This document shows positions 10,976 through 21,744 of a stretch of 64,000 nucleotides of DNA, in pieces; the first letter of the stretch is position 1; every line of letters starts with the position of its first letter. The DNA lies in assembly GCA_033032865.1 (NCBI GenBank), contig JAWHQI010000074.1, positions 8,860,501-8,924,500 on the forward strand, given 5' to 3'. A program made the translations under genes and the position numbers. This stretch comes from Dactylorhiza incarnata. Lineage: Eukaryota > Streptophyta > Magnoliopsida > Asparagales > Orchidaceae. The notes under the pieces were generated by a model, which saw only the letters and a list, made by a program, of their open reading frames with translations, had not been told where the DNA came from and searched no databases.

Positions 10976-11460
10976 CGCCTAACGGGAAAGCTCACAGGGT
11001 TGAGTAGGTTTCTCTCCCGGGCATGGGAGAAATGCTCGCCCTTCTTCAATGTGTTTCGAGGTAATCAAAAGTTTGAGTGGTCATAAGAGTGCGAGGAGGC
11101 TTTTCAAGCCTTAAAAAGTCAGCTCACCAAGGCTCTGCTTCTCCAAGGGCCTATGGAGGCGGAAGGCAAAGCCTTATATCTCAGAGTTATGATAGAAGTT
11201 GTGAGCTCCATATTGGCCCGAGAGGAGGGAAAGAAGCAACTGCCCATCTACTACGTGAGTAGGATCCTGAAGAAGGCGGAGCTTCGGTATCTGATTCTAG
11301 AAAAGTTGGCGTTCACCCAGGTTGCCTCGGCCAGGAAGCTCAGGCCATACTTCCAAGCCAACTCAATCCAAGTAGTGACCGACCACCCCCTCCGTAAGAT
11401 CTTTGAGGGGGTAGAGCATTCAGGGAGGCTCGCAAAGTGGTCAGTAGAGCGAGCTAAGTG
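10976..11460 (+). pseudogene. pol: Tat RT-connection and RNase H (broken)
   Basis: Blocks seen: KEVQRLTGKLTGLSRFLSR, then a degenerate RNase H with KKQLPIYYVSRILKKAELRY, LEKLAFTQVASARKLRPYF and VVTDHPLRKIFE. The fold is that of Gypsy RNase H. The metal-binding acids are eroded (LYLRVMIEVVSSILAREEG where relatives have LYL..S..AVSAVL). Confidence 0.75.
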
Positions 11461-12032
11461 AGTTTGACATCGCTTTTGTCCCTCAGCTATCGATGAAGGC
11501 CCAGGTCGTGGCGGACTTTCTGGCGGACTATGTGGTTGAAATGAAAGAGGAGCAAACCCCTCATCACATCCCCTGGAAGTTGCTAGTAGACGAGGCCTCG
11601 GGAAGAAACTCTCTGGGAGGAGGGGTGATATTGGAAAGCCACCATAGGGTAAATATGGAGAAAGACGTAGTGATACTTTTCCCCATCACTAACAACCGGA
11701 CGGAGTATGAAGCAGTGATCGATATATTGTGTCTGGCCTAGGATCTAGGGGTTCACGATGTGGAGGTCCTCACAGATTCGATGGTAATAACATCACAGGT
11801 CAAGGGCGAGTTTGAGGAAAGAGAGCCCACACTCATGAGGTACTTAACCAGGGTGAGGGGCCTCATAGGGACATTCAGAACATTCTCCATCAGGCACGTA
11901 CCAAGGGAGGAAAGTACCCTAGCGGATCGGTTGGCTAAGTTCGGTCCTCGGGCCGGAGGGACCCTGACGGATCTATTCCGCCCGTCGATCGAAGCGAGAG
12001 AGCTAATGGATATAGAGCGGCGACCCTCGTAG
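11461..12032 (+). pseudogene. pol: Tat second, archaeal-type RNase H
   Basis: Begins QVVADFLADYV. WKLLVDEASGRNSLGGGVIL carries the first acid, TEYEAVIDILCLA the Glu and VEVLTDSMVI the next Asp, ending with IRHVPREESTLADRLAKF. An extra RNase H between the usual one and integrase is a Tat hallmark. One stop at the end of the ILCLA block sits where relatives have Gln. Confidence 0.8.
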
Positions 12033-13033
12033 AAGGATCCTTTTATGACCTTCCTAGCAAACGGTAAGTTTCCAAAGGAGGTCCCAGATCAAAGGCGCTT
12101 CAGGCACAAGTCGGCCTACTATATGTTGCATGAGGGGGACCTGTACCGAAAGACCCTCTCGGGACTCTTGGCATGATGTGTATCTAAAAAGGAAGTCCCA
12201 AGGGTCCTGGAGGAGATTCACTCTGGTGAGTGTGGCAGTCACTCGAGAATCATGACGTTGGAATCCAGGATAATGAGGCAAGGGTACTTCTGGCTGACCC
12301 TGAGCAAGGATGCAACGGAGTTCGCCAAAAAATGTCAGAAGTTCCAGTTGTTCGCCCCGCTTCAATTTTTGCCGGCTCAGAGGCTAAGAAGAATCACGAC
12401 ACCGTGTCCCTTTGGGATTTGGGGGATGGATCTAGTAGGACCTTTCCCCCAGGCAAGTGGGCAGAGGAGGTTTCTCATGGTCATGATCGACTACTTCTTA
12501 AAATGGTTGGAGGTCAGGGCATTGGCCAATGTAAGCTCCCAGGTAATTCATAACTTTGCATGAGGAGAGATCATCTGCCGACACGGGCACCCTCAGGCAA
12601 TAGTCATAGATAATGGGTCACAGTTCGCTAGTGAAGAGTTCATTAGCTTCTGTAGCCAACTGGGAATAGACCTCAGGTTTGCATCTATTCATCATCCCAG
12701 GAGATACGAATAGGTGGAGGCGGCGAACAAGATCATACTAAACCTGCTGAAAAAGAAAGTAGAAAATTTGAAAGGGAATTGGGTGGAGAAGCTCCCCTCG
12801 GTCCTATGGGCCCTAAGGACTACACCCAACACCGCCACTGGTGAGAGCCCATTCAATCTCTCTCATGGTTGTGAGGTCGTCCTTCCTATAAAATTTGAGG
12901 TCAAGACACCACGGGTAAGGGCCGCCAAAGGAGGCGACAACAAATGGAGAGTGGAGAATGAAGAGGAACTATGACTTTCCTTAGATCTGATTGAGGAGGT
13001 TCGAGATCTTGCCGTCATTCGACAAGAAGTTAA
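12033..13033 (+). pseudogene. pol: Tat integrase, N-terminal and core
   Basis: FLANGKFPKE and YYMLHEGDLYRK lead into the zinc-binding segment (HSGECGSHSRIMTLESRIMRQGYFWLTL). The core has the first Asp in GMDLVGPFPQ, the second in IVIDNGSQFASEEF and a candidate Glu in VEAANK after a stop. The tail reaches LIEEVRDLAVIRQEV, cut at 13033 by Copia C1. It resumes at 19818. Confidence 0.8.
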
Positions 13034-14239
13034 TGTTGAAAAAACATGAGGTCCCGAGGTGAAGTAAAATGCAGAAACACTTCACAAAACTTTTCACAAG
13101 TGTAGCACAACAATGACAATGGGAAGACCGAATAGTGCTACGGTATTAACTATCTCTTTATAATTCGAGGTATACATGGCGAGACATGATTCACAAGAAT
13201 CACGGAGGAGAGAAGCACAAAACACAAAAAATACAAGCTGCTGCGACCTAACAACTTGAGACCACCAGACTGCGTGAACAGACAATCCAGACGGATAACC
13301 CTTGAGACCGCACGAATAGAGCACAAGCCGCACCTGTCAGACCGCAACCACAGACCGCCCGACCTGCTGCTTTATTCCACTGCTGAAAACAACCAGTTCG
13401 CACTCCTTGATCGCCTAGACCGCACGGTCTTGATCACAGAAGAACCCGCAAACTCTGAACAAAGAAACTGCTACCTGCTGCAAACCGCAAGTCAAGATCG
13501 CCTGGCCACCTAAGACCGCCTGATCAACTGAGTCCGCTGCACAGGCCAAGAACACCTAAACACAGTTCGCCCGGACTGGTATATTCAAATTTGGAAGAAA
13601 GGAGACAAGCTGACCGCGAGCTGCTAGCCGATAACCTGCGAACAAACAAACCGGTTAGTCAAAAATCTCAGACTGCGCGACCTCAAATTGAGACCGGCAC
13701 AATCAAGCCAACTTTAGTTCTTATAGTTCTCGTTATGAATGACAGGCCATGCACCCCTATTTATAGGCGAGTAGACGGATGTCGTCACCGCACAAACCGG
13801 GATACAATAACCTCCCATCAGATCGCGAGCGGTCTCACAAAATAGACCGCCCGAGCTCAGCAACGTTAAACAACTCCCTTATTAACAATACGGTTATCAC
13901 AAACCGCTCGGTTACCGCGGTCTCCGAAAAATAGACCGCTCGGTCTTATTGCAAAAGCAAAGAACTTCTTCAGTAACCAGACCGACTAGAACAATACGTC
14001 AGACCGCCCGGTCACTGTAAGAAGGCATACCTACTTGAACACCTGGCCGACTTGAACAAGTCGCCAGAACACCCTGCGCGAGCTGCTTGGATAAACATGC
14101 GGTCTCCCAGATCAGACCGCTCAGATCAGACCGACTGAGACAAAACTGGCTAGAGCACCAGCGCAGACCACGCGGTCTCTGCGGTCTCCAACCTCCAGAC
14201 CGCCTAGTACTAATCCACTTCCATTTCAAAAATTTAACA
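13034..14239 (-). repeat. C1 3' LTR
   Basis: 1206 bp, starting TGTTGAAAAAAC and ending AATTTAACA on + . On the - strand a TATA box CCTATAAATAGGGG lies at 13754-13767. Palindromes of type GACCGCNCGGTC cluster on both sides of it (for example near 13418, 13933, 14003 and 14165). Confidence 0.92.
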
Positions 14240-14256
14240 CTCCCCCTTGAAGTGGG
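14240..14256 (-). other. C1 polypurine tract
   Basis: CCCACTTCAAGGGGGAG on the - strand ends exactly at the 3' LTR start (TGTTAAATTTTTG). Confidence 0.85.
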
Positions 14257-14991
14257 AAGTGGAAGCCAGCCCAAGCAAACTCAGCAACCGACCAAATGGT
14301 CCCTTCGACAATGGCTTAGTAAATATGTCAGCAACATTCTCCTTGCTCTGCACATGCTCCACAGTCAGAGATCCCTCCAACACCTTCTCACGAATGAAAT
14401 GGTGATGAATCTCTATGTGCTTCGTACGCGCGTGACAAACTGGATTGTTCACCAGTTTGAGAGCACTCTCATTGTCACCATATAGTAGAGTAGGACCTCG
14501 CACCTCCCTATGAATGTCCTCCACAAGCCTCCTAAGCCAGATGGCTTCTGAGCCGCCAAAGCCGAAGCTTTGTACTCTGCTTCTGTGGTAGAGACAGACA
14601 CGGAATCCTGCTTCTTGCTGCACCATGATATAGCTGTAGAGCCTGTCATAAAGACATATCCAGACGTCGATCTCCGATCATCTGAATCCCCTCCATAATC
14701 AGCATCCATGTACCCGTGCAAGCAAAAGCCCGAATCTCTCACATAGAAGAGACCCAAATCCAAGGTGGATTTGACATACTTCAATATACTCCTAGCCGCC
14801 ACAAGATGAGGTTTCCGAGGCTCTGCCATAAACTGACTCACCCTGCCAACTGCATAAGCAATATCTGGCCTCGTGATCATCAAGTATATCAAGCTTCCGA
14901 CCAAAGCCCGGAACACCAAAGGATCGGAAAGAACCTTCCCTTCATCTCGTCGAAGATGAACTCCAGCCTCCAGTGGAGTAGAGCTGCTCTT

Positions 14992-15013
14992 CCCCCCCCC
15001 CCCCCCCCCCCCC
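14992..15013. repeat. Poly(C) run of 22
   Basis: An uninterrupted C22 on + (G22 in the C1 coding sense). Coding frames on either side do not match through it, so slippage expansion has broken the C1 polyprotein. The true length may be affected by sequencing. Confidence 0.9.
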
Positions 15014-15895
15014 TTCCATGACGAACCTCTTCGCGATTCGATCCACATAGCCCTTTTGGGAAACAAGCATACCGCTCTCTTTCCTCTCCACTTCGAGCCC
15101 AAGGAAATGGTGGAGCTCACCCAAATCCTTCATCTCGAATCTAATAGCTAGCTCAGCACGAAGACTAGCTACCTCCATCTCAGAATTCCCTGTGACGATC
15201 ATATCGTCAATGTACAGCAGCACCAAGACCTAAATCTCCCCCGTCTTCTTTACGAATAGGCTTGAATCTGAATCAGAAGCAAAGTATCCGCAGAATTGGA
15301 GGTATTCTGCGATCTTCCCGTACCACGCCTGAGGCGCTTGCTTCAAGCCGTAAAGAGCCTTCTTGAGCTTGCAAACATATCTTGGGTGCTCTTCAGATAC
15401 ATAACCAGGTGGCTGATCCATGAATATATCCTTGTCAATCTCTCCATATAAGAAAGCATTCTTCACGTCGAGTTGCCAAATCTTCCACCCTTGGCAAGCT
15501 GCTAATGCGATCACCACCCAGACCGAAGTCTTCTTAGCAGCGGGGCTAAACGTTTCTTCATAATCCTCCCCATACTTCTGAGAGAAACCTCAAGCTACAA
15601 GGCGAGCCTTGAACCGCTCAATACTTCCGTCAGCCTTCTTCTTCAGTTTGAAAATCCACTTGCAAGTCACCGGAGTAACTCCCTCAACCTTAGGCACCAA
15701 GTCCCAAGTCTCATTCTTCCTGAGGGCAGCAATCTCTTCATCCATGGCTCCTTCCCACTCCTTGACTCCAATGGCATTTTCATAACAAGATGGCTCTCTC
15801 TCATCCAGGGGACCTGCGAAGAAACATGAGACAAAGCTCACCAAGTTCCCGCCCGTATACCGATCAGGTGGAATAATGGTCCTCTTGGACCTCCT
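15014..15895 (-). pseudogene. pol: C1 reverse transcriptase
   Basis: Blocks in order: WEGAMDEEIAALRKNETWDL, CKWIFKLKKKADGSIERFKA, a TGA at 15590-15592 where relatives have Arg (CGA), GFSQKYGEDYEETFSPAA, WQLDVKNAFLYGEIDKDIFM, LKKALYGLKQAPQAWYGKI and the catalytic LLYIDDMIVTG (frame 15226-14942). Catalytic acids look intact. Confidence 0.88.
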
Positions 15896-16059
15896 TAGAG
15901 CTTGACTCTGAACCACCTCTTCCACTGCAGCTTCTGGACTAGCTCTCCTTTCAGGTAGACATGGAGCATTGCTCCCCCTGCTTCCAGAACCTGAAGCACC
16001 TGACCCAGAGCTAGAAATATCAGGAGCACCTGGAGAAACAGGTAACTCCACCAAAACTT

Positions 16060-16790
16060 CCCGTGCAGCTTCCACTGGTCCACCATCTACCCTGCTTCCT
16101 TGTAACACAATAGAAGAGTTACCTTGGTATGATGTCAGCTCATCAAATACCACATCCCTAGAGACCACATATCTCCGTGTCTCGGGATCCATGCATCTCC
16201 ACCCTTTCTTTCGGTCATCATAACCGACGAAGACTAGTTTCCTTGCTTTAGCATCTAGCTTCGTTCGAAGGGCATCCGGAACATGCACGTAGCAGGTAGA
16301 ACCAAACACTCGAAAGTGTTCCACACTTGGCTTCTCCTTGAACATCAACTCATGAGGGGTCTTTATGTTGATGGGGCTGAGAGGAATCTGGTTGATAACA
16401 TTGGCCGCATAAGACATTCCCTCTGCCCAGAAGGACTTTGGGATACTCTTGGCATGAAGCCAACATTTGCAGGTCTCCGTCAGATGACGGATCTTCCACT
16501 CTGCAACCCCATTCTGTTGTGGAGTGTGAGCACAAGAAATCTCCCTTTGGATGTCATGCTTCCTGCAGAATTTAAAGAATGCCTTGGAGGTGAACTCCCC
16601 TCCGTTGTCAGTTTTGAACCTCTTGACTCGTAGATTAAGCCGACCTTCCACCAGCTCCTTGAACTCAACAAACCTCTCGAACGCCTCCGACTTCTCCTTC
16701 AGAAAATATACCCAAGTATATCTGGTGAAGTCATCAACCAAGATCAGCATAAACCTGCTGCCTCCAAGACTGGTAGTGTTGGTAGGTCAA
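16060..16790 (-). pseudogene. pol: C1 integrase catalytic core
   Basis: Long frame from 16750 to 15590. It has the first acid in LILVDDFTRYTWVYFLKEKS, the second in FKTDNGGEF and the third in QQNGVAEWKIRHL (Glu kept, the usual following Arg is Trp), then the C-terminal GYDDRKKGWRCMDPETRRY block. It would insert the cDNA into the host chromosome. Confidence 0.88.
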
Positions 16791-17541
16791 AACAGATTAC
16801 CATGGATACACTCCAATGGTCTTTTACATCTGCTTTGTGATTTGACAAATGGAAGACGACGAGCCTTACCCAACTGACAACCTGCACAAGCGTGACCTTC
16901 CCCGAAAGATGACAAGCTAGGCAGACCTTTCACCAGGCCTCTTCCCGCCATAGCTTTCAACTTATCCATCCCAACATGCCCAAGTCTTTCATGCCAGATA
17001 GCAGCGCTGTCGTTAGCCCTCATCTTATCAACATAAGAACTTGTTGAAAGAACAAACAAGTCCTTTACCCGTCTCCCAACATGAGTGACCTCAGCTTTCA
17101 CAGCTGAAACATTTCAGAGAAATTTCACTTCTGTTGGACCGAACAGAATGTGATAGCCAGCATCCACCGCATTGGTCACCGAGAAGAGGTTCTTCTTCAT
17201 GCCCGGAACATGATAGACACTCGTCAACGTAAGAGTACCTCTATCATCGTTCAAAGAAACCACACCCTCCTTCTCTACTGCATGAATTGTATCATCATCC
17301 GTAATGATAGCGTCATTACATGTATATGCCTACAATGAGGAGAACTTTGACTCATCCCCGGTGAGGTGATGACCACATCCAGAGTCCACTATCCAATCAT
17401 CTTGATAGTTGATGGAAGCCATGACCCGAACACACGTGACCATCATGAATGCACCTCCACCACCCCAACTACCTTCAGAACTGGAACCAGCCTCCTCCTT
17501 TCTTGCAGCATGCCCTAGCTGAAGATTGACCTTGCAGTCTC
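16787..17541 (-). pseudogene. pol: C1 protease and pre-integrase domain
   Basis: The protease catalytic block WIVDSGCGHHLTGD lies in frame 17590-17330 (aspartic protease D-S-G). Downstream, frame 17101-16787 has the zinc-binding pre-integrase motif IWHERLGHVGMDKL...CAGCQLGKARRLPF (H-x-H...C-x2-C type). Short frame breaks separate them. Confidence 0.82.
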
Positions 17542-17952
17542 TGTTGGTGCTGCCAAAATTTCCCCCGGCGTGCGGCGCTATTTGAAGCAAGTTTTATCCC
17601 TGTGGACCTAACTGGCTGCCCCGTTGATCCGCCCGAGGATCTGCTGATATAAAGAATAGTTGGGCCTTCACCAAACAGCCCAGGCTTTTGGTCGAGTTGG
17701 TGGCACTGGGTCCTCTCAATTGGTATCAGAGGGGGTCACGAGTTCGAAACCCTGGGGTCATTTCTGGGGTGGGATTGTTGGTGCTGCCAGAATTGCCCCC
17801 GACGTGCGGCGCTATTCTAAGCAGGTTTTATCCTTGTGGGCCTAACCGGCTGCCGCGTGGATCCGTCCGAGGATCCGTTGATATAAAGAATAGTTGCGCC
17901 TTCACCAAATAGTCCGGGCTTTTGGTCGAGTTGGTGGCGCTGGGTCCTCTCA
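17542..17952 (+). mobile_element. TRIM element (LTRs plus 57-bp interior)
   Basis: Two 177-bp direct repeats (17542-17718 and 17776-17952), each TGTTGGTGCTGCC...TGGGTCCTCTCA, flank a 57-bp interior. The interior starts AT then TGGTATCAGAGG (17721-17732; initiator Met-tRNA primer site) and ends with the purine tract TCTGGGGTGGGA. A perfect 5-bp TSD GTCTC lies at 17537-17541 and 17953-17957. There is no coding capacity: it is a terminal-repeat retrotransposon in miniature, opposite in orientation to C1. The two LTRs differ at about 19 of 177 positions. Confidence 0.93.
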
Positions 17953-18534
17953 GTCTCTTTTGAAATGACCAAGCTTGTTGCATCTGAAGCATCTAGGTCC
18001 TTCCTGCTTCTTCCCATCACGCTTAGGAGCATAGATCCTCTCCTGCTGATATGAAGTAAATGGACCATCATCTCCAGATGTCTTCTTCTTCAAGAAGAAC
18101 GTTGAGATAGACAGATCTCCCTGAGTTGCTTTCACCAACTCATTTTCCAAGAACTGTAGTCTAGCTACATTCTTCTTATTGAACAAGCCATCCAAGGCTG
18201 TCCAAATTTCAGCAGCTGAACTACATCCGATGATGTGATCAAACAGCTCCGAAATGATAGCTCTCTTGAGAGTGAACTCCGCCTTAGCATTCGTTCTCCT
18301 CCAAGCCTTCACGAGCTCAGCATTCCCTTCAGCAGGAATAACAGCTTATCTTGCTTCTCCTCCTACAATCTCCTGCAAATCCTCGCCAAGAAGATAGCTC
18401 TCCATGCAAGACTTCCACTTCTTGAAGTTAGTCTGTGTAAGGAGCTCAATACCAATACCTCTAGCATATCCTCCTTCCATTGATATCCCACTAATTGCTA
18501 ACCAACTTGAGGAACCCGAGCAAAGTATCAGCAA
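17953..18534 (-). pseudogene. gag: C1 gag with zinc knuckle cut by the TRIM
   Basis: Frames 18534-18346 and 18312-17950 give a Copia gag of the UBN2 type (NFKKWKSCMESYLLGEDLQE, then AEIWTALDGLFNKKNVARLQ). It ends in the zinc knuckle CFRCNKLGHFKRD. The final Cys of CX2CX4HX4C lies beyond the TRIM at about 17534-17536: removing the TRIM and one TSD copy restores ...FKRDCK. A stop separates the two frames. Confidence 0.85.
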
Positions 18535-18560
18535 TTACTGCTTAGCAATCTCAGCAACCT

Positions 18561-18573
18561 ACCTCTGATACCA
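18561..18573 (-). other. C1 primer-binding site
   Basis: TGGTATCAGAGGT on the - strand directly after the 5' LTR: initiator Met-tRNA type. Confidence 0.88.
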
Positions 18574-19817
18574 TGTTGAAAAAACTTGAGGTCTGGAGGT
18601 GAAGTAAAATGCAAAAACACTTCACAGAACTTTCCACAAGTGTAACACAACAATGACAATGGGAAGACTGAATAGTGCTATGGTATTAACTATCTCTTTA
18701 CAATTCGAGGTATACATGGCGAGACATGATTCATAAGAATGACGGAGGACAGAAGCACAAAACACAAAAAATACAAGCTGCTGCGACCTGACAACTTGAG
18801 ACCGCCAGACTGCGCGAACAGACAAGCCAGACGGATAACCCCTGAGACTGCGCGAACAGACAAGCCAAACGGATAACCCCTGAGACCGCACGAATAGAGC
18901 ACAAGCCGCACCTGTCAGACCGCAACCACAGACCGTCTGACCTGCTGCTTTATTCCACTGCTGAAAACAACCAGTTCGCACTCCTTGATCGCCCAGACCG
19001 CACAGTCTTGATCACAGAAGAACACGCAAATTCAGAACAAAGAAACTGCTACCTGCTGCATACCGCAACTCAAGATCGCCTGGCCACTTAAGACCGCCTG
19101 ATCAACTAAGTCCGCTGCACAGACCAAGAACACCTAAACACAGTCCGCCCGGACTGGTTTATTCAAAGCTGGAAGAAGGGAGACAAGCTGACCACGAGCT
19201 GCTAGCCGCTAACCTGCGAACAAACAAACCAGTCAGTCAAAAATCTCATACCGCGCGACCTCAAATTGAGACCGGCACAATCAAGCCAACTTTGGTTCTT
19301 ACAGTTCTCGTTATGAATGACGGGCCCTGCACCCCTATTTATAGGCGAGTAGACGGATGTCGTCACCGCACAAACCGGGATATAATAACCTCTCATCAGA
19401 TCGCGAGCGGTCTCACAAAATAGACCACCCGAGCTCAGCAACGCTAAACAGCTCCCTTATTAACCATACGGTTATCATACACCGCATGGTTACCGCGGTC
19501 TCCGAAAAATAGACCAACCGGTCTTAATGCAAAAGCAAAGAACTTCTTCAGTAACCAGACCGACTAGAACAATACGTCAGACCGCCCAGTCACTGCAAGA
19601 AGGCAGACCTACTTGAACACATGGCCTACTTGAACAAGTCGCCAGAACACCCTGCGCGAGCTGCTTGGATAAACATGCGGTCTCCCAGATCATACCGCTC
19701 AGATCAGACCGACTGAGACAGAACCAGCCAGAGCACCAGCGGAGACCGCGCGGTCTCTGCGGTCTCCAACCTCCAGACTGCCCAGCACTAATCCACTTCC
19801 ACTTCAAAAATTTAATA
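18574..19817 (-). repeat. C1 5' LTR
   Basis: 1244 bp, 38 bp longer than its partner because of a 38-bp tandem duplication at 18808-18883 (unit begins GACTGCGCGAACAGACAAGC). A TATA box lies at 19332-19345 (- strand) with GACCGC...GCGGTC palindromes, for example near 19745. Confidence 0.92.
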
Positions 19818-20069
19818 GTCAAGCGCCAGATGGCAAAGTATTTTGGCAAGCACATTAGGATCAAGCAATTCGAGAAGGTGGGCCTTGTGTTAAAAAAGGT
19901 CGACGCGGCCGGAAGGTCAGCCGCGGTGGGGAAGCTCAATCCCAATTGGGAGGGCCCCTATGTCGTTGAAGAATCCCTAAGATTGGCGGGATACCGCCTT
20001 AAGAATGTGGAATGTAAGTCCATCGGTCACACATGGAGTGGTGATGACTTGAAACGTTTCTACCCTTGA
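19818..20069 (+). pseudogene. pol: Tat integrase C-terminal domain and polyprotein end
   Basis: After removal of C1 the frame continues as VKRQMAKYFGKHIRIKQF and GDLV-like VGLVLKKVD. It then gives LNPNWEGPYVVEESLRLAGY and HTWSGDDLKRFYP with a stop at 20067-20069. These are the terminal blocks of Tat integrases (PNWEGPY, NLK-YYP). The shared TSD sequence fits the frame, confirming that one polyprotein was split. Confidence 0.85.
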
Positions 20070-20154
20070 GTTCATGTAATAAAAATGTTTACTTTCAAAC
20101 ATTATTTTCCTTATGAATGGTGTGTTAACATGTAAGACGATAATGCTGAAAATG

Positions 20155-21744
20155 TTGTTGTCCCCGAGAAGACCTGCTGACCAGGCTCTCACCTAGTTGG
20201 ATGGGCCGTAGGCTCACTCGGTGGCAGGATGAAGGAAAGTTTCAAAATGTGGTTGGCCTCGAGCAGACCTGCTGACCAGGCTCTCACCCAGCTGGCAGGG
20301 TCATAGGCTCACTCGGTGGCAGGATGAAGGAAAGTTTCAAAATATGGTTGGCCCCGAGAAGACCTGCTGACCAGTCTCTCACCTAGCCGGCAGGGTCGTG
20401 GGCTCACTCGGTAGTAGGATGAAGGAAAGTTTCAAAGTGTGGTTTTCCCCGAGCAAACCCACTAATCAGGCTCTCACCTAGCTGGCAGGGTCGTAGACTC
20501 ACTCGGTTGTAGGATGAAGGAAAGTTTCAAAATGTGGTTGGCCCCGAGCAGACCCACTGACAAGGCTCTTACCTAGTTGGCAAGGTCGTGGGCTCACTTG
20601 GTGGGAGGATGAAGAAAGTTTCAAAATATGGTTGGCCCCAAGCAGACCCGCTGTCCAGGCTCTCACCTAGCTGGCAGGGCCGTAGGCTCACTCGGTGGCA
20701 GGATGAAGGAAAATTTCAAAATGTGGTTGGCCCCGAGCAGACCCGCTGACCAGACTATCACCTAGTTGGCAGGGTCGTAGGCTCACTCAATTGCAGGATG
20801 AAGGAAAGTTTCAAACTGTGGTTGGCCCCGAGCAGACCCGCTCACCCGGCTCTCACCTAGCTGGCAGGGTCATAGGCTCACTCGGTGGCAGGATGAAGGA
20901 AAGTTTCAAAATAAGGTTGGCTCCGAGCAGACCCGCTGACCAGCCTCTCACCTAGCTGGCAAGGTCGTAGGCTTACTCGGTGCAAGGATTAAGGAAAGTT
21001 TAAAAATATGGTTGGCCCTAAGCAGACCCACTGACAAGGCTCTCACCTAGCTGGCAGGGTCGTAGGCTCACTCGGTGGCAGAATGAAGGAACATTTCAAA
21101 ATACGGTTGGCCCCGAGCAGACCCGCTGACCAGGCTCTCGCCTAGCTGGCAGGGCCATAGGCTCACTTGGTGGTAGGATGAAGGAAAGTTTCAAAATGTG
21201 GTTGGCCCCGAGCAGACCCACTGGCCAGGCTCTCACCTAGCTGGCAGGTTCGTGGGCTCACTCGGTGGCAGGACGAAGAAAAGTTTCAAAATGTGGTTGA
21301 CCCCGAGCAGACCCGCTGACCAGGCTCTCACCTAGCTAGCATGGTCGTAGGCTCACTCGGTGGCAGGATGAAGGAAAGTTTAAAAATGTGGTTGGCCCCG
21401 ATCAGACCCGCTGACCGGGCTCTCACCTAGCTGGCAGGTTCGTAGCCTCACTTGGTTTCAGGAGATAGGAAAGTTTCAAAATGTGGTTGGCCCTGAGCAG
21501 ACCCGCTAACCAGGCACTCACCTAGCTGGCAGGGTCGTAGGCTCACTCGGTGGCAGGATGAAGGAAAGTTTCAAAAGTTGGTTGGACCCGAGCAGATCCG
21601 TTGACCAGGCTCTCACCTAGTTGGCAGGGTCGTTGGCCCACTCGGTGGCAGGATGAAGGAAAGTTTCAAAATGAGGTTGACCCTGAGCAGACCCATTGAC
21701 CAGGCTCTCACCTAGCTGGCAGGGTCGTAGGCTCACTCAGTTGC
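20155..21744 (+). repeat. 95-bp tandem repeat array, about 16.7 copies
   Basis: A unit of 95 bp (GTTGGCCCCGAGCAGACCCG, then a CTCACCTAG block, CTCACTCGGTGGCAGGATGA and AAGTTTCAAAATGTG) recurs with constant spacing (20162, 20257, 20352, ...). Copies are roughly 85-95% alike with no obvious higher-order pattern. It begins about 85 bp after the Tat stop codon, where Tat/Retand-type elements often carry tandem arrays. It is not a CRISPR: there are no unique spacers. Confidence 0.93.

Larger units (their letters stand above)
14234..15120 (-). pseudogene. pol: C1 RNase H domain (frameshifted)
   Basis: Frame 15120-14449 carries LVGSLIYLMITRPDIAYAVG, MDADYGGDSDDRRSTSGYVF and STTEAEYKA. Frame 14626-14234 carries LYGDNESALKLVNNPVCHARTKHIEIHHHFIRE and ENVADIFTKPL. 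Asp, Glu and Asp of the Copia RNase H are visible. A frameshift near 14550 splits it and a run of 22 C (14992-15013) interrupts the RT-RNase H junction. Confidence 0.85.
13034..19817 (-). mobile_element. Element C1: Ty1/Copia retrotransposon
   Basis: LTRs 13034-14239 and 18574-19817; TSD GTTAA (13029-13033) versus GTCAA (19818-19822), one transition apart. The Tat integrase frame closes exactly across it. The primer-binding site complements initiator tRNA-Met and the polypurine tract is AAGGGGGAG. Domain order gag, PR, INT, RT, RNase H is that of Copia. LTRs differ by about 6% over their first 400 bases. Frameshifts, stops, a C-tract and a TRIM insertion disable it. Confidence 0.92.

Noticed and set aside
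15969..16877. Plus-strand frames over the C1 integrase (for example 16283-16633)
   Set aside because: Shadows of the - strand C1 pol; they contain no domain of their own.
17721..17755. tRNA-like stretch (TGGTATCAGAGG, then GAGTTCGAAACC) inside the TRIM
   Set aside because: It is the primer-binding site complementary to tRNA-iMet plus a short B-box resemblance; no cloverleaf can be formed in 57 bp.
20155..21744. CRISPR-like regular repeats
   Set aside because: The 95-bp units are contiguous with no unique spacers; the context is a plant retrotransposon.
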